Assembly: GCA_025667525.1 (NCBI GenBank)
Contig: CM046876.1
Location: 564,631,469-564,695,468, forward strand
Direction: 5' to 3'
Origin: Glebionis coronaria
Lineage: Eukaryota; Streptophyta; Magnoliopsida; Asterales; Asteraceae
DNA length: 64,000 nt
The notes beneath the pieces were generated by a model, which was not told the DNA's origin, did no database searches, and was given only the letters and a program-made list of their open reading frames with translations. Each line of letters opens with the position of its first letter. The stretch's first letter is position 1. Below, piece by piece: positions 1-9,274 of the stretch. The position numbers and the translations under genes were made by a program.

Positions 1-37
1 ACCCGAGATTTTTTTCAAGATCTTGAAGCCGATTCAT
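1..37 (-). CDS. possible start of a host gene leaving the window (partial)
   Basis: A minus-strand ATG at 37-35 opens a frame that runs off the left edge after about 12 codons (MNRLQDLEKNLG). Upstream on the minus strand lie a pyrimidine-rich leader (about 40-240) and a promoter-like stretch with a G-box, which is the arrangement of a plant gene 5' end. Twelve residues are too few to name a family. The longer frame in 15-278 uses an upstream ATG and looks like translated leader. It could equally be chance sequence at the truncated end of the neighbouring element. Confidence 0.2.
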   Translation of the reverse strand, partial: MNRLQDLEKNLG

Positions 38-380
38 CAAAAGCAGATTGTGATTGTGAAGGAGATTTCAGTTTGGGTTTTGGTGTGGGAGTAAGATAAG
101 AAAGATAGTTGAGATCTCCGTTTGAGTTAAAGAGAAGGGATTTGCTTTTGGATATTAAGTTTATTTTGATAAGAGAGAGAGTTATTACAGTGACGGAGGA
201 AACAAGATTTGAGAGAGAGAGATATAAAGCAGGAAAAGTCAGACGGAGGTTCCTAGAGTTTACATGGGTGGAAGCCACGTGTGTGGTGAGTTACATTTGA
301 TGATTTGTGTAGTTGGTCCAGCCACGTAATAGGCATATCATCAAATTTTAGATTTTCGTTCAAAACAATATATATCAGAT
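38..380 (-). promoter_or_regulatory. putative promoter and leader of the left-edge gene
   Basis: Read on the minus strand this contains a G-box (CACGTG near 276-281), a second ACGT core near 324, a TATA-like TTTATAT near 224, then CT-rich leader sequence down to the ATG at 37. These are standard plant promoter ingredients. None is proof of function. No transposon coding similarity is visible here. Confidence 0.25.
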
Positions 381-471
381 TTTTATCTTATTTTATTTTT
401 ACTTTATTTTTATTTTATTTTTATTTTATTTTAGTTAAGTAAATTTTTTATTTTAAGTTAATTTTGTATAT
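381..471. repeat. A/T low-complexity tract (TTTTA-type repeat)
   Basis: Degenerate repeats of ATTTT/TTTTA units run for about 90 bp, between the putative promoter to the left and the copia-derived element to the right. Between here and 711 I see no coding signal. Confidence 0.7.
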
Positions 472-711
472 TAGTTTTTGGTACATCGTATTGAGGCGGG
501 TATTTAGAAAGAACCAAAGTGGTAAAATATTTGACGGGCAGATCATTATATTTACCGTAGCTTGGATTTATTCGTTGACGGGCTTTATTTTTAGCGTGAA
601 CTGAGTTTGATTTGGACTTCGGTTTGTTTTATCAACGTTTGAGCCGACAACAATTTTTTAGCCGAGAAAAGAGTTACATCATCAATCGAGGATTATTTTG
701 TTAGATTTACT

Positions 712-2969
712 ATGGATCTGTTGTTGGTGTTGTCATATCCACAATCATTTGTTATCAAATATTCAGTGGATTCGTTCGATTCGACATGTCAAAAGGGAGA
801 AGCGCATAAAATGCAAGACAAAGTTCGAGAAAGTGGCATCACTTCATTTCAAATGCTTCAATATCATCTAGTTACTCTTTCATGGATTCAAGGAGGGAGC
901 GAATTTGTGACACTCTTTGATCAAGATCGTCATATATTTATGGAATCGTTTTTCAACATCTTGACCCAACAAGCAGAGCAACTCCATAATAAAGACTTTA
1001 CTCACTCGGCATCGGCACTTGCATATAAGGCTCTTGTGACTCAACTCACGCCTTTCCTCCAATTCAATATCATCAAGTCTGACAATTCAGGGATATGACG
1101 GTCATTTTTTCGAGACACACAAACCGAGCTTCAAGTTTTCCGTGGTACACTATTGAAACTTTTGTCATCGGTCTCATCTTAGATTTATGAAAAATCTCGA
1201 CTTCAGCAAGCGTGTGACAATGGAGTGCGAGATTCTATGATACAAGAAGATAATGGTCATACGATTGACGAATTGGGGGCGGCTAAAGAGTGTAAAGACA
1301 TAGAATCAACATTTAAGCATGATATCAACAACACGTCGGGGAATGATATAGACATCTCTTATAATGACACCATACCCGTTTATGACGAAGAGCCTACAAA
1401 CATGGTACATTGTAATTTTGTATATGATGTGTATGCCGATCAAAATGCTAATGAACTGTCGCATATTGAGCATTTTGAACCTAATTATGACAAACATGGG
1501 ATGGAGAAGAGTGATAGCAATACTACTTTTGATTCATCCGATGTGAGTCATAATGGGGGAGAAAGTGTTCAAAATGCTAAACTCATGATAATTGTCTTAT
1601 AACTGCTTCATTGACTGCTTCTGATTCCAAGATTAAAGAGCTCGAAACGATTGTAGCTCAACAATCAAAAGATCTTGAGGATGCCAAATTAGAATTTTCT
1701 AAGAAAACGGACAAATTTGAAACATATTTTGAAAAACTTGAAAAGTCAAACGTTGTTCTTGAAAGAAAATTGGATCAAAAAGTTTTAGATTCTAAAGCTG
1801 AAAATGATAATCTTTTGAAACAAATTCAACTGCTTGAATCTAAGTTGGCATCCCAAGATAGATTGCTCAAAGAGAATGAGACTTTAAAATTTCAAGTTCA
1901 GGAAAAGGTCTTTGCTATAGCTGCATTGAGAAATGAATTAAGGAAATCTAAAGGAACTAGTGTGGACACTAAGCTTGAAAAACCATCAATCTTGGGGAAA
2001 CCGCCTACAAATCAGTTCATTCGACAACCGACTGCATTTAGATCCGAGCGATCACAATCCCCGAGACCGCGGTTTGCCTCCCAAGTTGATATGGTTCATC
2101 TTTCTAGAACAGTCACTCCACTATCTAGGCCCAATGTGACTAAAGCAGCTTTTGCAAGACCTAATCACATGATTGCCTCTAGTTTCCATAGACATAGTCC
2201 AAAGAACACGTCTCAAACTAGTTCAAATGACGTTCGCCATACATTTGATCTAAGGTAAGCTAAGCAAAAGACACAAGTAAGAGATAGGAATTTCAAACCT
2301 AGTCAGATGCCTTCTAGTTTACCCAACACTGCTAACCGTAGCATGTCACATCCTAGGAGCATCAATCAATCATCTAGGAATTCTAGATCTTACTCGGACA
2401 TTAAATATGCTACTTGTAAAACATGTAGGAAATGTGTCTTTAAAGCCAATCATGATTCTTGTATCAAAAAATTACTTAATGAGGTGAACTCCCGTGCTAG
2501 ACTTAAATCCCAGTGGGTAGCTAAAATCAAACCCGTTGGTAAAATGTGGCGCCCCACTGGTAGAACTTTCACTCTTATAGGAAACGAGTGCCCTTTAACT
2601 AGGATAGTCTCCGATTCTACTAAGACTACTAGGGAGGAAATTGAAAAGGAGGATACATCACTTAAGCCTGAACTTAAGGTTTTCTATAAAAGGAAACGTT
2701 TACCAGCTAAGACAAGTGAATCATCTCCTCAGGTCACCTCTAGCACAAGAAAAGAAAACTGTGAACCCCCACTTGCTTCTAAGATAGATATCGCTAACCC
2801 ATATCAAAGCATGCAAATTCCAACTGAAAATGCAGGTACCAAAGAGGATGTTCCAAAAGAACGAAGCGGTCCAATCATTGTATACCATTCAATTAAGGAC
2901 ACTCTCAGAGCTTGGTTGCTGAAGAAGCTGATATCTAAGAAACAAGTGTCTCAGGGGATTTGTAGTTAA
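712..2969 (+). pseudogene. decayed copia gag-linker polyprotein of element A
   Basis: Four successive open stretches (712-1098, 1225-1602, 1611-2258, 2307-2969) in changed frames together look like the long spacer between capsid and protease in Asteraceae copia elements. 1611-1980 encodes a charged coiled coil rich in K/E/L. 1981-2258 is basic and Ser/Pro-rich, with the signature KPSILGKPP also present in element B. 2307-2969 has a putative zinc-binding motif (CKTCRKC, then NHDSC, near 2416-2463) followed by MWRPTGRTF and CPLTRI. Stops and frameshifts between the stretches mean no full protein can be made. No CCHC gag knuckle or capsid is recognisable upstream. Family assignment is from recognition, not from a search. 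Confidence 0.8.
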
Positions 2970-2970
2970 G

Positions 2971-4546
2971 CTTACAGTGTACAGGACTTACAGTCACATT
3001 ACAGTCTGTAACTTGATCTTCAGAGAAAGGAAAGTTTATCTACGCAACAATAACTTATCCTCAAAAACGAGAAATTAAATTTTCTCGGACATGAGCTTAC
3101 TTTAAAACTATTCAAAGGTTTTAAGCTCGTGTACAGGACTTATAGTCACATCACAGACTGTAACTCGTTCATCAAAGAAAGGAAAGTTTATCGCTGATGA
3201 TAAACTTATCCTCACAACGAGAAATTAAGTTTTCTCGGGCATGAGCTAAAATTAAAAACATTCCAAGTTTTTAAGCTCATGCACTATGACTCACATTCAA
3301 ATCAAAGTCTGTGACCCGAACTTCAGAGAAAGGGAAGTTTATTTCATCAACGATAACTTACCCTAAAAACGAGAAATTAAATTTTTTCGGACACGAGCTT
3401 ACATTAAAACTATTCAACGGTTTTAAGCTCGTGTATATGGCTCCTCGTTAAATGACAGACGATGACCCGGACTTCAGAGACAGGGAAGTTTATCTCGTCA
3501 ACGATAACTTACCCTCAAAACGAGAAATTAATTTTTCTCCGACACAAGCTCATCCTAAAACCATTCAAAGGTTTTAAGCTCGTGTATAAGGCTCATCATT
3601 AAATATCAGATGATGACCTGATCTTCAAATAAAGGTTATCGCCGATGATAAACTTATCCTCATTAACGAGAAATTAAATTTTCTCGGACGCGAGCTTACA
3701 TTAAAACTATTCAAACGTTTTAAGCTCGTGTAGATGGTGTATAATTATATTTCAGATTATGCCCCGGACTTCAATTAAAGGAAATATCTTTAAAGATAGC
3801 TTATCCTTGTAACGAGAAATTAATTTTTCTCGGTCATGAGTTTATATCAAAAACATTCCAAGTTTTAAGCTCATAAAGAAAAGTGTATCTTTTAAATAAG
3901 AGAACTTTTCTTCTCAACGAGAAATTCATCTTTCTCGGTCATGAGATTTACATTAAAACATTCAAAGTTTTTCAAGCTCATGAAAACTACTTCTAAGTAA
4001 ATGTCAACTTAGAACTCGTTCTTCAATTAAAAGGAAAGTTTATCGTCAATGATAAACTTATCCTTACAACGAGAAATTAATTTTTCTCGGGAATGAGCTA
4101 ATAATAAAAACATTCGAAGCTTTTTAAGCTCATGCACAATGACTTACAGTTAAATGTCAGACTGTAACTCGAACTTCAAATAAAGAAAAGATTATCTTTT
4201 ATGATAACTTATCCTCATAACGAGAAATTAACCTTTCTCGGTCATCAGCTTGTATTAAAACATTCGAAGTTTTAAGCTCATAAAGGAAAGTGTATCTTTT
4301 AAATAAGAGAACTTTTCCTCATAACGAGAAATTAACCTTTCTCAGTCATGAGCTTTCCGTTAAAACAGTCAAAGTTTTCAAGCTCATGAAAACGACTTCT
4401 AAGTACATGTCAACTTAGGACTCGTTCTTCAGCTAAAAGGAAAGTTTATCGCCGATGGTAACTTATCCTTAACAACAGGAAGCTTACAACTTCTCGGACT
4501 TGAGCTCGTTTTGTAAGATATTCAACATCTTAAGCTCAAGTAATTG
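2971..4546 (+). repeat. tandem array of ~150-bp units, each with four hairpins
   Basis: The anchor CGAGAAATT recurs near 3068, 3218, 3369, 3521, 3667, 3813, 3918, 4070, 4220 and 4324, with a degenerate unit near 4475. Spacing is about 145-153 bp, with two short units of about 104 bp. Each full unit has four inverted repeats in order: H1 (for example TTACAG...CTGTAA), H2 (AAGTTTATC...GATAAACTT), H3 (CGAGAAA...TTTCTCG) and H4 (CATGAGCTT...AAGCTCATG). H1 and H4 arms vary between units while remaining complementary. The array occupies the place of pol and starts right after the linker stop codon. The same repeat in reverse orientation is found in element B (8080-8600). Confidence 0.9.
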
Positions 4547-4559
4547 GTTTTCAAAACAT

Positions 4560-4800
4560 TGAACACAATTTTTGGAGAACTTCTCAAAAAGGTTTTCTAA
4601 ATCTTTCAAAATTGTGTGTTAAAAAAATGTTTTGATAAAAAGAGCATGTCTTCTGGAATCGATAATATTTACGATACTAGAAATGTCATTGAATAATGAC
4701 ACGGGGTTGTAAATAAAGTTTGAGCAGAAGTTTAAATGTTTTAAAACATGCTCAAAATGGTTTGCTATTATTTCCGATAGTAACCCGCTTTTCACATTGA
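4560..4800 (+). other. conserved block next to the hairpin array (shared by A and B)
   Basis: About 4640-4760 is clearly similar to the reverse complement of about 8605-8720 in element B, including a stem TGTCATT...AATGACA (4683-4701) whose B version reads TGTCG...CGACA. In A the block follows the array and in B, read in element sense, it precedes it. It contains no convincing ORF. Confidence 0.6.
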
Positions 4801-7216
4801 AGTCAAGCATTTCACCGGAAAGCTTTGACTTCAGAATCCGAAGTTATCAACTCCACAATCCGCAGTTCGTTGCAATCGATATCTACATACTAGACGATGC
4901 GACTACTCAAACGACGACTATAGCTCTTTAAGTAGAACACGGGTCAACAATTGAGGGGGGGCACTTGTCAAGCGTTCAGACTCTTCGATGCCGAAAGTGC
5001 CACTGTTCACAAGTTGGTGTCAAGACAACGATATCAATTGTCCATGTGATGTAAAGGAGAAGATAATTTCAGAAGTTACGAGGAAGACCGACGTTCACAG
5101 ACAAGAACCACGTGATCTTATCACATGATGTTCTCATCATTTCAGGTCCTAACTCGTATACTATAATCTTGTGAATTCGTTATTATATATGATCTTTGCT
5201 CGTGAATATTATTTGCGAATCAAGTGCACCCTTATTAATTTGAAGGGGAGCTTGTCAAAATTCATTAAGATAAATGGATTTAATCGGTTTTGCATTTTTC
5301 TTCCCAAATTTTTCTTAAAACATCATTAAATCAATTGATATTAAAAACAGCGATTGGGTTAATATTTTTAATATGGGGGAGAAAATGTGATTAATGTGTC
5401 TCAATGGTTTGACTTAATGTGTTGGCTCATCCCGACATGTGCGAAATATTTTCGAATATCGTGGCATATGTTAAGGGGGAGCAAAATGGATTTGGACATC
5501 AAAATGGATTTCATGGTGACAAACACTTACCCACAACATATTAATTCACGACGGTGAAGATTGTGGTGACATAAGGATGGTAGGATAGGTTAAAGTCCAA
5601 TGATTCTTCTAGAACCGGACGAATCTTCCCAAGGACATTCCATAGCTAGAAATAGAAGTCCTTAGGAAATATGGAGAAAGATTGTGAACGTAGCTGAATG
5701 ACGACCAAGTATTTAAGTTAGCACTGGAACAATCACAACAAGGTGCTAGTTATGACGTATTGTTAAGCATTGAAGGGGTTGAAGAATGAAAAATAATTGT
5801 AAAGATAAAGGGTGTAAAGAAAGTAGCCCTCCTTACAACTTAGGCAGAAACCGGGTCAATTCATATGCTATTGAGATCATGTTTAATGATTCTTGATATT
5901 GAAGATAGACATCATGGACCCAGTGATGCAAGGCACAACCCATCCCAGCTAACTCAGATATCTCTCAAAAGATATTTGTTTTAATCACACGGAGACAACG
6001 CATTATCTATTGATTTATTCACTCCGAATAAATTGGTATTGAAAAGGTGGCACTCCTCTCCAGCCTCCGATCACTAAAATCCAAAATGCACGATCGAGTC
6101 TAGAGCCATTTGAGATCATCATATATCTTATTAGGACACACTTTCATTATTCCTTGCTTGTTCACACAATGTGAAAAGTAAGAAAGATATTAAGAGTCCT
6201 ACGAAAAATCTTCATGATCTTGCCTGAACATCCGAGTAATACGAAAGTATTTACAATGAAGATGGAAATCCTTCTTGAGCGAACGTCAAAAAGCTCATGG
6301 TAGGTGCTTGTGCGATTCTTATGAATCAAACTTGTGATAACTGGAAAGCAACAGTGGTTTAATTCTTAAATGAATTTAAACACGTTCCAGGCCTCTACGT
6401 AATATCCTAGTGATCTTGCCAGAACACTCAGAGTGATACCTTAGTGTTCACAGTGATGAGTGAAATCCTTCTAGTGTTAACCTCAAACAGCACTTGGTAG
6501 GTGACTTGCAAGATTCTATACGAATCAAGCTCGTGACAACTGGAAAGCAACGATGGTGCGGTTCTTAATTGAATTTCACTTATTCCAGGAACATGAATTG
6601 ACGGCTTCAAATCATGCGGATATTATTATCTAAATGATTCACTCTTTATGTTCGCAGTCAGCCTTGGACGGTCGAATAAAGAGAACGGGTTTACCCGCGA
6701 AATCTTGTCAAGGAGGTTCTTAATTGAAACTACCTGCCACAAGTACGATATTTAATATCGTCCAACGGTCTTCACCGACCTGAGGTAAAATGCTACCGAA
6801 TTAGAATGAAATGTTCAAGGCCATTTCATCCGTGTATATGTTTTGTTGCTAACTGTCTTATGCAGCGTAACAAGAAGGTGACATTGAGGTGTTCAATCCA
6901 GAAGAAGTCGTCAACACATGCTTATGCTTTCTACACTTAATACTTCAACAAATTCAAGAAAGTCTAAAAGTCAAGTCTTCCGCTGTATCAAACTCTGAAG
7001 CTTTCAAGAATTTATAAAAGTATAAGTATGTGGAACATGAAGTCACGAAGAGGCAAAAATCACAAGTGATGAATGCACAAGGTCAAGGCAAGAGAACATG
7101 CTCAAGACTAATGTCAAAAGATATCAGCATATTCACAAGAACAAGATCGAAGACTCAAGCATAGTATGCTAGGTTTAAGATTTTGTAAAATGGTGTGACC
7201 TCCCTTTGGGGGAGAT
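4800..7216 (+). other. 3' noncoding tail of element A with multiple polypurine tracts
   Basis: No credible coding. Polypurine tracts of the GGGGGAG type occur near 4954, 5244, 5376, 5481 and 7207. Two are followed by the similar words CACTTGTCAAG and GCTTGTCAAAA. Repeated polypurine tracts before the 3' LTR are, as I recall, a hallmark of Sirevirus (Ty1/copia) elements. A ~190-bp tandem duplication lies at 6203-6597. Confidence 0.55.
6203..6597 (+). repeat. imperfect ~190-bp tandem duplication
   Basis: About 6203-6392 and 6393-6597 align: both run from a 'gatcttgcc' context through 'gaaatccttct', 'tggtaggtg', 'acaactggaaagcaac' and end in 'ttccagg'. The copies are well diverged, so this is old. 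Confidence 0.7.
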
Positions 7217-7675
7217 TGTTGGAAATATGTTTTTCCAAGGAAAGTCTCGGTCACATCATTATTAGCATAGATCACGAGCTATAGACTATTTAAGACATTG
7301 TAAATTAGAGTGACCTCCCTTTGAGGGAGATTGTTGGAAATACGTCTTTACGTATTTAGAAAGGATCGGTCACTCCAATGATATTGGGCTCGTGATCCAA
7401 TATAGTCCATATAGCCCACATGTAGGGTGGGCTATATAAACCCCCTCCTAGCATTTTACGAGGGGTTGCTCACTTTGTAATTCACACATTTCATTAATCT
7501 ACCTTCACTTTCTCTCTCTACACCTCCTCCTTCTCTCCTTTCTCTCTCTAGTTCTTTCTTCTCCATTTCCATTCAATAGATATTTCATAGATTGCTTAAT
7601 CCTAAGAAACTATGGACCTACAGATTGTCCATGGGAAGATCCATCCGGTTCTGGTTGGATCGTGGGACGAATACA
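7217..7675 (+). repeat. LTR of element A, with duplicated polypurine tract and LTR start
   Basis: TGTTGGAAATATG begins at 7217 after the tract CCCTTTGGGGGAGAT. 115 bp later the same arrangement recurs (CCCTTTGAGGGAGAT, then TGTTGGAAATACG at 7332). The part from 7332 matches the first ~50 bp of the LTR at 13401 (element D). A TATA-like CTATATAAA lies near 7431, followed by a CT-rich stretch, as in LTR promoters. The end is placed at ATACA (7675); GACA at 7691 is an alternative. The host flank on the left is not in the window, so no TSD can be checked. Confidence 0.65.
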
Positions 7676-7691
7676 TGACCACCTTTTGACA

Positions 7692-8080
7692 CCAATATCG
7701 TCGTGAATAATTATGTTGAAGGTATAGATATCGTAACCAGAAAAACCTATTGAAAAGGCAATCAACGTGTTAATGAAATCAATGTTTACACCTTGAAAGT
7801 TTTCTTATATGACCAAAAACGCTCCCCCTACATATGTGCATCATAAAAGAAAGGTTTTTGCACATATTAGGAAGTGAAAGCACTTATATCAAAGATCTTA
7901 TCCAATAATGAAACATTTTTTTATCACATATTAATCACTGTTCTCCCCCTTAAAAATTGCATGAAATTGAAATTTTTTGTGAAACTAGTGATGAAACATG
8001 GAGAGAATAATGTGTCATGAAGATTTGGAACAGATGTTTATGAAATCATTATACTCCCCCTCAAAGAGAGATTCTAATTA
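7692..8080 (-). other. 3' noncoding tail of element B with polypurine tracts
   Basis: On the minus strand there are GGGGGAG tracts near 7835, 7950 and 8057 and no coding signal. This mirrors the multi-tract tail of element A. Confidence 0.5.
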
Positions 8081-8600
8081 AAATAGGGGAGTATATGAGC
8101 ACATAGTTTTGAATTACTTTGAAAAATTATGCTCAAAAGTCCGAGAAAAGTTGTGTTCATGGGCTTAAAACTTTGAATGTTTTGATTTAAACTCATGACC
8201 GAGAAAAACAAATTTCTCGTTATTGAAGATAAGTCAAAGAATTTCCTTTCTTTAGGGACCGGGTTATAGTCTGACATGTGACTATAAGCCATTATGTTGA
8301 GCTCAAAACACTGAATGTTTTGTGACAAGCTCAACCCGAGATAGATTGCTCTACCCGTTATTAGGATAAGTTATCTTTAAAGAGACACTCTCCTTAATTT
8401 GAAGTTCGAGTTACAGTCTTCCATTTAACTGTAAGTCGTTTACATGAACTTAAAAACATGGAATGTTTTTATTGTGAGCTCATGACCGAGAAAATTTCTT
8501 TTCTCGTTGTTTAGGATAAGTTATCAAACGTGATCAACTTTCCTTTCGTTGGGGCACGAGTCACAATCTGAAGTAATTGCAAATCATTCGGAGAAAAAAA
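8080..8600 (-). repeat. hairpin-unit array of element B (inverted relative to A)
   Basis: Three to four units homologous to the 2971-4546 array, read on the minus strand. The H3 stem CGAGAAA...TTTCTCG is at about 8201-8220 and 8487-8506. The H1 stem TTATAGTC...GACTATAA is perfect at about 8254-8287, and another H1 reads TTACAGT...ACTGTAA near 8412-8433. H4-type arms with GAGCTCA or AAACTCATGA flank them. Confidence 0.85.
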
Positions 8601-8814
8601 AGAAATTACATGTTTTGAAAAACATTTGAACTTTCATTCGAGCTTTATGTACACACCCGTGTCGTTATTGGGCGACATTTCTAGGCACGTCCATATTATC
8701 AAAACTAAAAGACATGTCGAGAAGAATATTTTTGGTATTTGTGAAAGATTTTTTCGTTTTTTATTTTGTTTTTATAGGTTTTATATTTTTGTATTTTTTT
8801 ATTTATTCAAATTT

Positions 8815-9273
8815 TTCGAAAATAATCCAAAATAGACCTTTGTATAGCAGAAGAAGGTGATGTCGAATGTACAAAATTGGAACCCTTTGAAGAAATGGAT
8901 TCAGAATCCGTTGTTGTACCTGCAATGACAGAAGAAGAGTTTGCACAAATACTAGTGTTAGGAGTAACAAATGCATTTTCTACATTTAGAACACTCGCAT
9001 TAGTGCTGGAGCAGGTGTCATCACTCTTCTCGATGGGAATCCACTTAAGGCCAACTTCCTTGAAGATCCTACCTGTTGGTTTCCACTGAAGACTAGATCT
9101 AGGAGTAGTGTTCTCTTACACAGCGGAAGACTTCTTTGGAGAGAAACTAAGTCCTGCATTGATCCGCCTTGAGCATTTCTTGTCATTGCTTTTCTTTGTG
9201 ACAGGTGTGAATCTCCTTGTTGTCTTATGGGATTGTGCATTCTGTCTCTGTAAGAAGGCACGAGAGTTTACCT
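8815..9273 (-). pseudogene. C-terminal part of the element B linker, frame-disrupted
   Basis: Just downstream (in element sense) of the stop of the 731-aa ORF, frames continue with NSRAFLQRQ, then further on SSLQWKPTGRIFKEVGLKW near 9100-9040, the same WKPTGR module as in A and D, followed by a Ser-rich acidic tail ending near 8815. The module sits in a different frame from the 731-aa ORF, so the original protein has been broken here. Confidence 0.65.
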
Positions 9274-9274
9274 C

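Larger units (their letters stand above)
600..7691 (+). mobile_element. Element A: copia-derived non-autonomous LTR element, 5' end unresolved
   Basis: From left to right: decayed gag-linker frames (712-2969), a tandem hairpin array (2971-4546), a noncoding tail with several GGGGGAG polypurine tracts, and an LTR beginning TGTTGGAAATA (7217/7332). No protease, integrase, RT or RNase H is visible where pol would be expected. The left boundary is uncertain because no 5' LTR or PBS lies in the window; it is either truncated or beyond the edge. The right flank (from about 7676-7692) looks like the 3' noncoding part of element B in the opposite orientation, so A probably inserted into B. The multiple polypurine tracts recall Sireviruses (Ty1/copia). 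Confidence 0.7.

Noticed and set aside
2971..4546. CRISPR-like array (regularly spaced repeats)
   Set aside because: The DNA is eukaryotic, the repeat unit is the whole ~150 bp with internal stems, and there are no unique spacers or cas genes.
7692..8080. Complete 3' LTR of B expected here
   Set aside because: No sequence matching 12936-13317 is present. The interval looks like tail sequence cut by the insertion of A.
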